64,000 bases of DNA from Ruminococcaceae bacterium UBA3215 (GCA_002363155.1 DEWH01000022.1:111206-175205), one strand, 5' to 3'. Shown: positions 25,463-34,906, numbered from the stretch's first letter. A program made the numbers and translations. The notes: generated by a model not told the origin, from the sequence alone.

Positions 25463-25613
25463 ATTTCTGACCTGTCCTTTCCTGCGGCTTCAGCCGCGTC
25501 CGCCGCCGCTTTTCGTCTCTCAGCCCGGTACGATATCCGGGCAGCGCACATGCGCAAAGCGGACAATTCCTTTTCTCCCGTGCAGCATACTGCACAAAAA
25601 TATACATACTTAT

Positions 25614-25642
25614 ATTTTAATAGAAAACGCAAAAAAAATCAA
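25614..25642 (-). promoter_or_regulatory. promoter of the CdaR-like gene
   Basis: Minus strand TTGATT (25637-25642), 17 bases, TAAAAT (25614-25619). Beyond the two promoters, nothing else was seen in the 293-base gap between this gene and metG. Confidence 0.55.
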
Positions 25643-25690
25643 GTCTTTTATGTGAAAAATGTAAATTTTTCTTCTAAAAATTTTTACATA

Positions 25691-25719
25691 TTGCCAAATC
25701 GGGCGTTTCGTGGTATAAT
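25691..25719 (+). promoter_or_regulatory. sigma-A promoter of metG
   Basis: TTGCCA (25691-25696), 17 bases, TATAAT (25714-25719). The leader of about 30 bases leaves no room for a T-box or S-box. Confidence 0.75.
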
Positions 25720-25755
25720 ATTAACTGATTTACTATAATTAAAGGAGTTGTTTTC

Positions 25756-27687
25756 ATGAGCAAGACATATTATATCACCACCCCTATATACTATCCCTCC
25801 GGAAATCCGCATATCGGACACTGCTATACCACAGTTGCCTGCGACGTTATCGCAAGGTTCAAGAGAATGCAGGGATATGACGTGATGTTCCTCACCGGCA
25901 CCGATGAACACGGCGCAAAGATACAGCAGAAAGCCGAAGCCGAGGGCAAGACCCCGCAGGAATACGTTGACGGCATCGTTGCCAACTTCAAGAAGCTCTG
26001 GAGCTTTATGAATATAAGCTACGACCGCTATATAAGAACGACTGACCCCTGCCACATAGAGACAGTTCAGAACATCTTTAAAAAGCTCTACGACAAAGGC
26101 TATATCTACAAAGGCTCCTACAAGGGCAAGTACTGCGTACCCTGCGAGAGTTTCTGGACAGAAACACAGCTTGTGGACGGGAAATGTCCGGACTGCGGAC
26201 GCGAGGTCAAGGATGCTGAGGAGGAAGCATACTTCCTGAAGCTCTCCGGAATGACCGACAGGATCACCGATCTGCTCCGCAACACCGACTACCTCCGCCC
26301 CGAGAGCCGTATTAATGAGATGATAAACAACTTCGTCAAGGACGGGCTTGAAGATCTGTGCATCTCCAGAACTTCCGTAAAATGGGGTATCCCCGTACCT
26401 TTCGACGAGAAGCACACCGTTTATGTATGGCTCGACGCGCTTATCAACTATATCAGCGCACTCGGCTATGAAAACGACACCTACAATGATTTCGACAAAT
26501 ACTGGCCTGCGGATATGCACATGACCGCAAAGGAGATCGTGCGCTTCCACTCGATCGTATGGCCGGCTATCCTTATGATGCTGGAGATCCCGCTCCCCAA
26601 GCGCCTTTACGGTCACGGCTGGATAACATTCGGCGGCGCGAAGATGTCAAAGTCTCTCGGAAACGTAGTTGACCCGTTCATTCTCGGTGAGCGCTACGGC
26701 GTTGACGCGGTGCGCTATCAGATACTCCGCGACATGCCCTACGGTTCGGATTCCAACTTCTCCAACGAGATAATGATAGGCAGGATCAATACAGACCTTG
26801 CGAATGACCTCGGAAACCTTGTTTCCCGTACAGTCGCAATGGCGGACAAATATTTCGGCGGAACACTCATTGCCGACCGTCAGTCCGACCCACTGGACGA
26901 TGAGCTTATTGCTATGGCGAAGGCTCTGCGCGAACCGGTAGCAGGCTATATCGACGAGGCTCAGCATTCCCTTGCTCTCGCTGAGATATTCAAGGTAGTT
27001 TCCCGTGCCAACAAGTATATCGACGAGACGGCTCCGTGGATACTCGCAAAGGACGATGCCAACAAGCCCCGCCTTGCATCGGTCCTCTACAACCTTCTCG
27101 AAACGATCCGCCTCTGCTCATCTCTGCTGTACCCGTTTATGCCGACGACTATGCCGAAGGTTTGGGAGCAGATCGGCGCTTCCGAAAGCGACGTGACATA
27201 CGACAATGCGGCGGCATTCGGCGTACTTCCCGCAAATGTGACCGTTCACAAGGGAGAAGTGCTGTTCCCGCGCATAGATCTCGACAAGGAGATAGACGAG
27301 CTGAACGCTATGCTCACGCCCGCAAAGACGATACGCGAGGACGAGGATCTCGACAAGGCTAATATCATCACGATAGACAAGTTTGCGGAAGTGAAGCTGC
27401 GCACCGGCGAGATAACCGCCTGCGAAAAGGTGGCAAAGTCCAGGAAGCTGCTTAAAATACAGGTAGATGACGGAAGAAACGGCAGACAGATCGTGTCCGG
27501 AATCGCCCAGTGGTACAAGCCCGAAGACCTTATCGGAAAGAAGATAATCTTTGTGGCTAATCTCGCGGCAGCCAAGCTCTGCGGCGAAGAGAGCCAGGGT
27601 ATGCTGCTTGCCTGCGACACCGAGGACGGCGGCGCAAGAGTTGTGTTCCTTGACGGAGATATCCCGAACGGCAGCACCGTAAGATGA
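25756..27687 (+). CDS. metG: Methionyl-tRNA synthetase
   Basis: Class I enzyme charging initiator and elongator tRNA-Met. The 643 aa show YPSGNPHIGHCYT (HIGH motif, 11-23), a zinc knuckle CVPC...CPDC (about 128-148), KMSKS (about 297-301), an anticodon-binding helical domain and a C-terminal Trbp111/EMAP-like tRNA-binding domain (about 540-643, DEDLDKANIITIDKFAEVKL), which is typical of the homodimeric form. It starts the metG-flippase-zinc ribbon run. Confidence 0.96.
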   Translation: MSKTYYITTPIYYPSGNPHIGHCYTTVACDVIARFKRMQGYDVMFLTGTDEHGAKIQQKAEAEGKTPQEYVDGIVANFKKLWSFMNISYDRYIRTTDPCHIETVQNIFKKLYDKGYIYKGSYKGKYCVPCESFWTETQLVDGKCPDCGREVKDAEEEAYFLKLSGMTDRITDLLRNTDYLRPESRINEMINNFVKDGLEDLCISRTSVKWGIPVPFDEKHTVYVWLDALINYISALGYENDTYNDFDKYWPADMHMTAKEIVRFHSIVWPAILMMLEIPLPKRLYGHGWITFGGAKMSKSLGNVVDPFILGERYGVDAVRYQILRDMPYGSDSNFSNEIMIGRINTDLANDLGNLVSRTVAMADKYFGGTLIADRQSDPLDDELIAMAKALREPVAGYIDEAQHSLALAEIFKVVSRANKYIDETAPWILAKDDANKPRLASVLYNLLETIRLCSSLLYPFMPTTMPKVWEQIGASESDVTYDNAAAFGVLPANVTVHKGEVLFPRIDLDKEIDELNAMLTPAKTIREDEDLDKANIITIDKFAEVKLRTGEITACEKVAKSRKLLKIQVDDGRNGRQIVSGIAQWYKPEDLIGKKIIFVANLAAAKLCGEESQGMLLACDTEDGGARVVFLDGDIPNGSTVR

Positions 27688-27715
27688 CCCCGAGTTTTCT
27701 TTGAGAGAGGTAAAA

Positions 27716-28783
27716 ATGGGCAAAAAGAAAACCAACAAAGTAAATCTTATAATCTGCGGCATTGCGTTCATTGTAATGGTATTCGTGCTGTTTTCGGACG
27801 GCATTGACAATATATTCAATGCGCTGAAGCAGATGAACCCGCTGTTTCTGGTGATCTCCGTGCTGTGCATGGTGGTGTACTGGTTCGGGGAAGCGGTAGC
27901 GACACACCTTGCCGCGAAGAGCCTTGAACCGGACACGAAATTCAGGACCTCGCTTCTGGTAACGATGATAGGGCAGTATTTCAACTGCATAACCCCGTTT
28001 GCGTCGGGCGGACAGCCGATGCAGGTATATACCTACATGAAGAACGGTCTTCCGCTGGGTTCGGCAATGACAGCTCTGCTGAGCCGATTCATCGTTTACC
28101 AGTTCACATTGACGCTCTACTCGATAGTATTTCTTATATTCAAGCTCTCCATGTTCACGGAAGGGGAGCTCAAGCCGCTGACATTCCTTGTGATCATAGG
28201 GTTTATAATCAACACGTTCGTCATCGTGCTTCTGATAATGCTTGCATTCTTCCGCAAGGCGACGAATAAGATAGCCCACGCAGTTGTAAAGCTTCTCGGA
28301 AAGATACACATAATCAAGGACGTTGACGACAAGATCGAGTACATTGACAAGGAACTTGCGCAGTATTACGAGAACTTTCTGTTTATAAAGAGCCAGCCGG
28401 TAATGGTGCTGAAAATGTTTATTGCGACGGTAATTCAGCTTCTTGTTTATTTCTCGATAACCTATGTGATATATCTCGGCTTCGGCATGACAAAGACGGA
28501 CTTTTTCACGATAATTGCCTGTCAGGCGTTTGTGCTGATGATATCGTCATTTGTTCCGCTTCCGGGAGCAATGGGCGCGGCTGAGGGCAGCTATGCGGCA
28601 TTCTTCAAGGGGATATTCGGCGCACACTACACCGTTGTATCAACGTTTATATGGCGTTTTCTGACATTCTATCTCCCGATACTTGTCGGCATTGTGATCA
28701 ATCTTAAGATGTCACGCAGCGGTGTTGATCTTAACCAGGCTGCCGACATCATCAAGGAGCAGGAGGAAGCGAATGAGCGATGA
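27716..28783 (+). CDS. Flippase-like membrane protein (LPG_synthase_TM / UPF0104)
   Basis: About 355 aa with 7-8 membrane helices and the family's conserved ITPFASGGQPMQ (about 90-101) and SSFVPLPGAMGAAEGSY (about 275-291) loops, as in the membrane half of MprF and related lipid flippases. It lacks the MprF synthase domain, so lysyl-lipid synthesis is not expected; lipid or lipid-linked sugar translocation is the probable role. The start is ATG 27716, with GAGAGG upstream, rather than the earlier ATG at 27701. The C-terminus overlaps the next gene by 11 bases. Confidence 0.88.
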   Translation: MGKKKTNKVNLIICGIAFIVMVFVLFSDGIDNIFNALKQMNPLFLVISVLCMVVYWFGEAVATHLAAKSLEPDTKFRTSLLVTMIGQYFNCITPFASGGQPMQVYTYMKNGLPLGSAMTALLSRFIVYQFTLTLYSIVFLIFKLSMFTEGELKPLTFLVIIGFIINTFVIVLLIMLAFFRKATNKIAHAVVKLLGKIHIIKDVDDKIEYIDKELAQYYENFLFIKSQPVMVLKMFIATVIQLLVYFSITYVIYLGFGMTKTDFFTIIACQAFVLMISSFVPLPGAMGAAEGSYAAFFKGIFGAHYTVVSTFIWRFLTFYLPILVGIVINLKMSRSGVDLNQAADIIKEQEEANER

Positions 28784-29132
28784 TGCGTATGACAAATTGT
28801 TTGCCGATATGACCGATGAGGAGCGCGAGCAGCTCCGCCGTCTTCATCACGAAATGGAGACCGGCGCCATTCAGCTCCAGGGCGCGGTCATGTGTCCTCC
28901 CCAACCTCCGCCCGGGCTGATGATGCAAATGGGAATGGCGGTACCGAAGTCCGAATGGACAGACGCAAAGCGGTGGAAATGCAAATGCGGTGCACCAAAT
29001 GAGGGAAAGTTCTGCACGGAATGCGGTTCTCCCGCACCTCCTCCCGTCTGGTTCTGCGCGGACTGCGGCGAGCGAAACCAGGGCAGGTTCTGTACCAATT
29101 GCGGCGCGAAGAGACCTTCTGGAGAGATTTGA
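28773..29132 (+). CDS. Small double zinc-ribbon protein, 119 aa
   Basis: The N-terminal helix (1-35, DDAYDKLFADMTDEEREQL) is charged, followed by a Pro/Met-rich linker (45-65) and two zinc ribbons at the C-terminus: CKCG..FCTECG (about 73-87) and CADCG..FCTNCG (about 96-112). Start ATG 28773 has GGAGGAAG upstream and overlaps the flippase gene, implying coupling. The stop codon lies inside the family C repeat array, so the last residues are encoded by repeat sequence. Function unknown; such proteins often act as adaptor or regulatory subunits. Confidence 0.8.
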   Translation: MSDDAYDKLFADMTDEEREQLRRLHHEMETGAIQLQGAVMCPPQPPPGLMMQMGMAVPKSEWTDAKRWKCKCGAPNEGKFCTECGSPAPPPVWFCADCGERNQGRFCTNCGAKRPSGEI

Positions 29133-29275
29133 GAGATTTGAGAGGGGGCTCTGCTTCGGCTGCTTTGTATGCACGCATCGTGCGTGCCTTTTGGCAGCCT
29201 ACTCACGGCTTCCTGCCGTGACCCCCAACCCCCCGCAAGCCCCCTTTGAAAAAGGGGGCTTGACCCCCTAAACAA
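29120..29275 (+). repeat. family C 3'-end repeat, copy 4
   Basis: GAGAGATTT units straddle the zinc-ribbon stop codon, then GGGGGCTCTGC, inner palindromes GCACGCATCGTGCGTGC and CACGGCTTCCTGCCGTG, and a AAGCCCCCTTTGAAAAAGGG hairpin ending GACCCCCTAAAC. Confidence 0.7.
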
Positions 29276-29440
29276 ATGCAGTATTTCAGAGTGCACTGCT
29301 ATGGACGAGTGCGGACTGAAATGCAGAGGGGCTGGCAAAGATTCCGTTCAGAAAATAACAAGAAAACAGCTTGCAGAGATAGTCACTGCAAGCTGTTTTT
29401 TATTCGGAAGAGAATAGCTAACCGAGGCGGCGCGTCCGCC
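29274..29440 (-). repeat. family A composite repeat, copy 3 (inverted)
   Basis: AATGCAGTATTTCAGAG...CTGGCAAAGATTCCGTTCAGAAA is the reverse complement, with changes, of 7911-8010. It is followed by the AAAACAGCTTGCAG hairpin and GCTAACCGAGGCGGCGCGTC, which invert the order seen at 8030-8150. Confidence 0.75.
29360..29402 (+). terminator. hairpin terminator
   Basis: AAAACAGCTTGCAG pairs with CTGCAAGCTGTTTT across a 9-base loop and is followed by TTTTTTA; it could end the metG transcript. Confidence 0.7.
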
Positions 29441-29460
29441 GCACGGTCTCAGAAACCTCT

Positions 29461-30282
29461 CTAAACGGCTACTATAAAATCCCTTGTAACTGCCATTATC
29501 TCGCGAAGCCAATAGCTTGGCAAAGTCATGATAACAGGAGCGGGATCGGGGTATATCCCGGAAGCATGAAGCCCGTTGAGCTTCGCCTGACGGACGCCGC
29601 GGAAAATATGATAGCATTCGCTTACGACAACAACATCTCTCGGCAGATCATACGCTTCTATGATCTCCTTGGAAAACAGTATGTTTTCGGTGGTGTCCGT
29701 CGATTCGTCTTCCACATATATCCTGCTCTCGTCTATCCCGCCGCGCACAAGGGTCCTGCGGATACATTCGGCTTCCGATATCTCTTCGTTGCTTCCCTTT
29801 CCGCCTGCCGCCACACATACCGCGTCCGGGTGGGCGTTCAGGTATTCTTCCGCTTTTTGGATACGGATCGCAAGCATTGGCGACGGCTCGCCGTCAATCA
29901 CCATGCATCCGAGCACTATCACCGTCTGCGGATCGTCCTGCGAAGAGACCGACACAGCCTCTTTTTCGCCGTGCATCATCTCCGACAGTATAAAGCCGGA
30001 TATTATACAGCAGTAAACCGCAAATACCAGCTGAAGTGCGGCTGCTGTTTTCGCAATAACGCGCAGAGTCTTTTTCTTCCGCATAAACGGGTACAGGATA
30101 ACAAGAAGTATCACACTGATACAGAAAATACTTCCTGTCACATTCCCGAAATTTACCTGATTAAAACTCATGGTGTACAGAAATGTGTAAAGCAGAAATG
30201 CGCATATTACCGCTGCCGCGGTGCGAAGTACCGCAAACGTTATGTCAAGCGCTCTGTTTGACGGTCTGTCAGTTCCGTTCAT
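29461..30282 (-). CDS. YdcF/SanA-like DUF218 membrane protein, 273 aa
   Basis: Three N-terminal membrane helices (about 12-32, 45-65, 75-100) are followed by a DUF218 domain (about 118-265) with VIVLGCMV, AAGGKGSNEEISEAE and ESTDTTENILFSKE, the conserved acidic and Asn signature of the family. Relatives (SanA, ElyC, YdcF) are tied to envelope integrity and to handling of lipid carrier or nucleotides; exact chemistry is unclear. The start ATG overlaps the dapL stop (ATGA), so the two are coupled. Confidence 0.88.
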   Translation of the reverse strand: MNGTDRPSNRALDITFAVLRTAAAVICAFLLYTFLYTMSFNQVNFGNVTGSIFCISVILLVILYPFMRKKKTLRVIAKTAAALQLVFAVYCCIISGFILSEMMHGEKEAVSVSSQDDPQTVIVLGCMVIDGEPSPMLAIRIQKAEEYLNAHPDAVCVAAGGKGSNEEISEAECIRRTLVRGGIDESRIYVEDESTDTTENILFSKEIIEAYDLPRDVVVVSECYHIFRGVRQAKLNGLHASGIYPDPAPVIMTLPSYWLREIMAVTRDFIVAV

Positions 30283-31484
30283 TTTCCGCAGAGCTTTTTG
30301 AAGCGTGCCATTGCTTCCTTGGTGTTTTCAAGGGTATTGAATGCGGTAAGACGGAACCAGCCGTCGCCGTTCTTGCCGAAGCCTTCGCCGGGCGTGCCGA
30401 CTACTTCTGCCTCGTTGAGAAGCTTGTCGAAGAATTCCCAGCTTCCCATTCCGAACGGGCATCTGAACCAGATATACGGGCTGTTCTTGCCGCCGGTGTA
30501 CTTTATGCCGAGCTCGTCGAATGTATCTGCCATTACCTTCGCGTTTTCCATATACTTCTCGATAACAGCCTTTGTCTGCTTCTGCCCCTCTTCGGTGAAT
30601 ACAGCCTCTGCCGCACGCTGAACAGGATATGCGACACCGTTGAACTTGCTGCCCTCGCGGCGTATCCAGAGATCGCGGAAGCTGTGCTCCGTACCGTCGG
30701 AAGACTTGAGCATAAGTTCCTTCGGTATTACCGTATAGCCGCAGCGAACACCGGTGAATCCTGCTGTCTTGGAGAGGGAGCAGATCTCGATAGCGCACTT
30801 TCTCGATCCCTCTATTGCAAATATGGAGTGAGGGATCTCCGGGTCATGAATGAATGCTTCATAAGCGGAATCGTAGATGATAACAGCGTCATTTGCAAGC
30901 GCGTAGTCTATCCACTCTTTGAGCTGTGCCGCAGTATAAGCGGAACCGGTGGGGTTGTTCGGGGAGCAGAGATAGATGATATCGGCGTGAACGTTCTTGT
31001 CGGGCATTGCCGCAAATCCGTTGCTCTCGTCGGAATTTGCGAAAAGCACCTTTCTGCCGCCCATAACGTTTGCGTCAACATATACCGGGTATGCGGGATC
31101 GGTGATAAGCACGGTGTTGTCCGCGGAAAGAATGTCGCCGATATTGCCGCAGTCCGACTTCGCGCCGTCGCTTATGAGCACTTCTTCTGCCGCAACTTCC
31201 GCGCCGTTCTTCTTGTAGTAAGCCGCGATCGCTTCACGCAGGAAATCATATCCGAGACCGCTGTCCTCGTAACCACGGAATGTCTCCTTTACGCCCATTT
31301 CCTCCGAAGCCTTCTTCATCGCGTCAACAACTGCGGGAACCAGCGGGAGCGTAACATCACCGATACCCATTCTTATGATCTTGTTGTCGGGGTGAGCGGC
31401 GATGTACTCGCGGACGCGCTTGCCGATCTCGATAAAGAGATAGCTCTTCTTTAAATTCAGAAAGTTTTCATTCATTTTAGCCAT
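30279..31484 (-). CDS. dapL: LL-diaminopimelate aminotransferase
   Basis: PLP enzyme converting tetrahydrodipicolinate directly to LL-2,6-diaminopimelate, for lysine and peptidoglycan. The 401 aa show the fold type I aminotransferase features: FRGYEDSGLGYDFLREAI (about 69-86), DPAYPVYVDAN, CSPNNPTGSAYT, and the PLP-lysine in SLSKTAGFTGVRCGY. Length fits DapL rather than other aspartate aminotransferases. AAAGGA lies 9 bases before ATG 31484. It lies downstream of a lipoprotein gene but has a possible promoter of its own. Confidence 0.93.
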   Translation of the reverse strand: MAKMNENFLNLKKSYLFIEIGKRVREYIAAHPDNKIIRMGIGDVTLPLVPAVVDAMKKASEEMGVKETFRGYEDSGLGYDFLREAIAAYYKKNGAEVAAEEVLISDGAKSDCGNIGDILSADNTVLITDPAYPVYVDANVMGGRKVLFANSDESNGFAAMPDKNVHADIIYLCSPNNPTGSAYTAAQLKEWIDYALANDAVIIYDSAYEAFIHDPEIPHSIFAIEGSRKCAIEICSLSKTAGFTGVRCGYTVIPKELMLKSSDGTEHSFRDLWIRREGSKFNGVAYPVQRAAEAVFTEEGQKQTKAVIEKYMENAKVMADTFDELGIKYTGGKNSPYIWFRCPFGMGSWEFFDKLLNEAEVVGTPGEGFGKNGDGWFRLTAFNTLENTKEAMARFKKLCGK

Positions 31485-31528
31485 AGTTTTATGTCCTTTC
31501 GCTTGTTGGTATGAATAATTTACAATTT

Positions 31529-31557
31529 ATTATATCACAAAAACCGTCATTTGAAAA
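31529..31557 (-). promoter_or_regulatory. possible promoter of dapL
   Basis: Minus strand TTTTCA (31552-31557), 17 bases, TATAAT (31529-31534); the -35 matches only 4 of 6. Confidence 0.5.
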
Positions 31558-31604
31558 TAGGTTTTTGTGAAAAACAGTTAAAAACTGCAAGTTTTCCGTT
31601 CTGT

Positions 31605-32858
31605 TCATTCAGATGCACCGAATACGGCTCCGCTCTTTTCGAGAGCTTCGTCGATATCCACATCGAACCATTCCTCGACCCCGTCGTCGGTTTGCTTGAA
31701 CAACGGATAGATCGTCAGACCGTCGGTGCTTCCGTATTCGCATTTCGTGAATTTTCCGTTTTCGTATCTGTAACAGTCGCCGCTTCCGGAGTCGTAAAGG
31801 AATCTGCCGCCTATGACATAGTACAGATAGACTTTGGATTCCGGATCCGGCATATACAGCGGGATCACGTCGTCAGTATCATACAGCTTTATCTTGTCAA
31901 TATCGGCGGGATAGCCGGTAATATGACGGTATTCGTTCGTTTGCGTGTCAAAGATCATAAACTGGCAAATACCCATCCAGCCGGTATATGACAGGAAGCA
32001 GCCCTGCTTGTAGAACCATATCCTGCTTGCATACAGCTCCCGGCACTCTCCGTCAACTACGCCGAGCAGTGTGGTGTGCTCGGAAGCACCCATGAATCCG
32101 TGACCGCTGAGGTAGAACTGCTTGAAATCGCCGTAGTCGAGCATCACAGCCACTTCATCGTTGAGGTAGTCCACATGATCGACAACACTCATCTCTCCGC
32201 CGCTGCTCTCGAAGATAAGATACGTCGGGAATATGACCTGACTGTCGCTGACTGCGCACGGGTATGTTACAGCAAGAAAACGTTCTGTTTTTCCGTCGCC
32301 GTCAAAATCGTTCTCCCAGCCCGTCACGAACTTGGGAAAGATCTCGCCGCCCATAAAATAGTCGTTAATGTCCTCGTCCCCGTAGAATTCGCTGTCCGCG
32401 TAGTTGATCTCAATGCCGTCGGATATCATTCCGAGTATCTTCTCTCTTGCGCTGCGGAATGCGTCGGTTTCTGTTATGTACCTCATCGCACGGTCCTGCA
32501 CATCGGCGGGAATGTCGGACTGCTCCGGGCTGTATATGAATTTGTAATCAATGAATCTGTTTGTCCGCATGAACTCCTCGTTCTGCGCCTTGAACGCGTC
32601 GAGTCTGCCGCGGAACCGTTCGTCCGCAAATTCGTCCGCGTAAAGCTTATCGGGCGGAGCGTCAGCAGGCTGCACGGTTTCCGTGACGGTGACATTATCG
32701 GATCCGGCATCGGTTATGGCACAGGTCTGCGGGATCGCCGTTTCTGCTGCCGTCAATTCTGTCTGCGGTACGTTCATCTCTGTATGTGCATTTCCGCAGG
32801 CTCCTGCCGCGGCTATAACTGCGGCGATAAACCCGAATACGGGCAATCTGTTTCTCAT
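31605..32858 (-). CDS. Lipoprotein of unknown function, about 417 aa
   Basis: The start is taken as ATG 32858 because GGAGGGG lies 5 bases upstream; the frame's earlier ATG is 30 bases out. The N-terminus MRNRLPVFGFIAAVIAAAGAC is a lipoprotein signal with Cys at about 21. A Thr/Ala-rich linker (24-65) leads to a large domain with no family recognised. It has one calcium-loop-like DFDGDGKTE near 190 and many aromatic residues, like FG-GAP/VCBS-type surface domains. It is divergent from spoIIR. Confidence 0.78.
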   Translation of the reverse strand: MRNRLPVFGFIAAVIAAAGACGNAHTEMNVPQTELTAAETAIPQTCAITDAGSDNVTVTETVQPADAPPDKLYADEFADERFRGRLDAFKAQNEEFMRTNRFIDYKFIYSPEQSDIPADVQDRAMRYITETDAFRSAREKILGMISDGIEINYADSEFYGDEDINDYFMGGEIFPKFVTGWENDFDGDGKTERFLAVTYPCAVSDSQVIFPTYLIFESSGGEMSVVDHVDYLNDEVAVMLDYGDFKQFYLSGHGFMGASEHTTLLGVVDGECRELYASRIWFYKQGCFLSYTGWMGICQFMIFDTQTNEYRHITGYPADIDKIKLYDTDDVIPLYMPDPESKVYLYYVIGGRFLYDSGSGDCYRYENGKFTKCEYGSTDGLTIYPLFKQTDDGVEEWFDVDIDEALEKSGAVFGASE

Positions 32859-32966
32859 TCGTTCCCCTCCGTGCTTCAGATATTTCAATTATATCATATA
32901 CTTTCTACGATTACATATCCTCTTTTCTGCCAATACTTATAATGACGCAGGAAAGGGGACAGACAA

Positions 32967-33602
32967 ATGACATCAAAGGAAAAGCTCATCGACATATCAA
33001 TGCTTCTCGGAACGGCTGCGGCGGTGCTGATATCGGCGTTCGCGGGATTCGCCAAGGAGTGCGACGCGGCGCATGACAGCACATTCCGGCTCCATATCCT
33101 TGCAAACTCCGACTCGGTGCAGGATCAGCGGATAAAGTACGCTCTGCGCGATCACATGACAGACGATCTCGGTGCGATATTCGCGTCCTGCTCCACCAAA
33201 GACGAAACAAAGGCACTGGCACAGCGCAATCTCCCGTACATCGAGCTTCGCGCCAATGAGTTTCTGGATGAACAGGGCTGCGGCTATACGGCGGTATGTG
33301 AGGTCTGCGAGGACGAGTTCCCTACGCGGGTCTATGCCGACCGGACACTTCCCTCCGGAACGTATGACACGCTGAAGATCGTTCTCGGCAGCGGCGAAGG
33401 GAAGAACTGGTGGTGTGTGCTGTATCCGTCCGTATGTATCGGTGCCGCTTCGTCGTCGAAGTCTCCCCTGCCCTCCCGCGAGCTTTACGAAAACAGAAAA
33501 AACGCTGACAGAATGACTGCCGACAGCCTTAAAGACAAGCACGGCGGCATAGAATACCGCTTTGCGATATATGATCTGCTGAAATCGCTGTTCGGGCTGT
33601 AA
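32967..33602 (+). CDS. spoIIR: Stage II sporulation protein R
   Basis: Secreted signalling protein made in the forespore that triggers SpoIIGA-dependent processing of pro-sigma-E in the mother cell. The 211 aa have an N-terminal membrane anchor or signal (about 9-28), FRLHILANSDSVQDQ (about 40-54, family hallmark) and GKNWWCVLYPSVC (about 145-157). A sigma-F promoter is expected but no convincing one was found; a TATAAT at 32938 lacks a matching -35. It ends 4 bases from the convergent nifS-type gene. Confidence 0.94.
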   Translation: MTSKEKLIDISMLLGTAAAVLISAFAGFAKECDAAHDSTFRLHILANSDSVQDQRIKYALRDHMTDDLGAIFASCSTKDETKALAQRNLPYIELRANEFLDEQGCGYTAVCEVCEDEFPTRVYADRTLPSGTYDTLKIVLGSGEGKNWWCVLYPSVCIGAASSSKSPLPSRELYENRKNADRMTADSLKDKHGGIEYRFAIYDLLKSLFGL

Positions 33603-33606
33603 CCGT

Positions 33607-34761
33607 TCACCCGATAAGCGAACGGAGCTTTCCGATCTCGCCGGGCAGGACACGGATAAGCTCATCTATCTCGGCTTCCGTTGTAAGATCGGACATCGTG
33701 ATGCGCACGGAGCTTCTTGCTTCGTCTTTTGTAAGTCCGAGCGCAGTCAGGACATGGGACGGGTCAAGTGAGCCGGAAGTGCATGCCGAGCCGCTGGATA
33801 CCGCGATCCCAAGCAGATCGAGCCGTAATATCAAGGCTTCTCCCTCTATCCCGCCGAACGAGAAATTAACGTTTGAAGCGAGCCGTTTCTCCCTGTCGCC
33901 GTTGAGCCTTGCTCCGCTTATCTTCGACAGCTCCGCTATCAGCTTTTCCCGCATCGGCAGGAGTTTTCCGTTTTTTTCGGAAATGTTTTCCGCTGCCGCA
34001 CGCATAGCTTCCGCAAGTCCGGCTATACCGGCGATATTCTCTGTTCCGGCGCGCTTTCCGGACTGCTGCGCACCGCCGCGGACAAACGGGCGGAGTGATG
34101 CGGGCTCCCGCACATACAGCAGTCCGACGCCCTTCATCGCGTGTATTTTATGCCCCGAAAGCGACAGCATATCCACGTTCTGCTCCCGGACGTTTATCGG
34201 GATATTCCCGAATGCCTGCACCGCGTCGGTATGGAATGTTATACCGCGCTCACGGCATATCCCGCCTATCTCCGCTATCGGCTGGACTGTGCCGATCTCG
34301 TTGTTTGCTGCCATTACCGTGACGAAGCCCGTATCATCGGTAAGCGCGGCTTCAAAGTCGGAAACGCGCACAATGCCATTCTCATGCACCGGCAGGTACG
34401 TCACATCGAAACCCTGCTTTTCAAGGTATTTCAGCGGTTCGAGGACTGCGTGGTGCTCGATGGCGGAGGTGATGATGTGACGTTTTCCCTTTGTAAGGGC
34501 GGTCTCTGCCGCTGAGAATACCGCATGGTTGTCGCTTTCGGTGCCGCCGCTCGTAAAGAAGATATCTCTGCTGTCACAGCCGAGTATCTCTGCGCACTGC
34601 GCTCTCGCCTTATTCAGTGCTATTGCGCTTTTCCTGCCGAGAGAATAGACGGAGGACGCGTTCCCGTATCCCTCTTTCAGCCACGGCATCATTGCTTCAA
34701 GTACATTATCGCTTATCGCCGTAGTCGCGGCATTGTCAAGATAGATCCTTGTTTCACTCAT
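33607..34761 (-). CDS. Cysteine desulfurase (NifS/IscS type)
   Basis: PLP enzyme that takes sulfur from cysteine for Fe-S clusters or tRNA thiolation. The 384 aa show IYLDNAATT (6-14), the PLP-lysine in SGHKIHAMKGVG (about 198-209) and the active Cys in SSGSACTSGSLDPSHVL (about 325-341). The start is ATG 34761 with AGGAG upstream; a longer frame to 34923 runs into a family B repeat. No iscU, thiI or mnmA is adjacent, so the acceptor is unknown. It is last in the minus-strand run from the AI-2E transporter. Confidence 0.93.
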   Translation of the reverse strand: MSETRIYLDNAATTAISDNVLEAMMPWLKEGYGNASSVYSLGRKSAIALNKARAQCAEILGCDSRDIFFTSGGTESDNHAVFSAAETALTKGKRHIITSAIEHHAVLEPLKYLEKQGFDVTYLPVHENGIVRVSDFEAALTDDTGFVTVMAANNEIGTVQPIAEIGGICRERGITFHTDAVQAFGNIPINVREQNVDMLSLSGHKIHAMKGVGLLYVREPASLRPFVRGGAQQSGKRAGTENIAGIAGLAEAMRAAAENISEKNGKLLPMREKLIAELSKISGARLNGDREKRLASNVNFSFGGIEGEALILRLDLLGIAVSSGSACTSGSLDPSHVLTALGLTKDEARSSVRITMSDLTTEAEIDELIRVLPGEIGKLRSLIG

Positions 34762-34784
34762 GTTGTTATCTCCTGCTTTATCTG

Positions 34785-34878
34785 CTGCGCTTACGCGCTT
34801 TGTCCTGCGCGGACGGCGCCGGCTTACGCAGCCGGACCGCGCCAGCGTGACGCTGGACCCGGACACAGATATCCGGGT
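34785..34878 (+). repeat. family B-related palindromic element, copy 4
   Basis: GCGCTTACGCGC, GTCCTGCGCGGAC, CCGGCTTACGCAGCCGG and CCAGCGTGACGCTGG follow one another, then AGATATCCGGG as at the right end of copy 2. The left inverted repeat is missing. Confidence 0.65.
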
Positions 34879-34906
34879 CTTGCGAACAAATCGGAAATAT
34901 GCAAAC

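Noticed and set aside
28990..29271. Overlapping frames around the zinc-ribbon gene 3' end
   Set aside because: They run through repeat DNA on several frames and have no initiation signals.
32890..32966. Sigma-F promoter for spoIIR
   Set aside because: Expected on biological grounds, but no pair of elements at the right spacing was convincing; an ACATA at 32913 lacks the GG-type -10.
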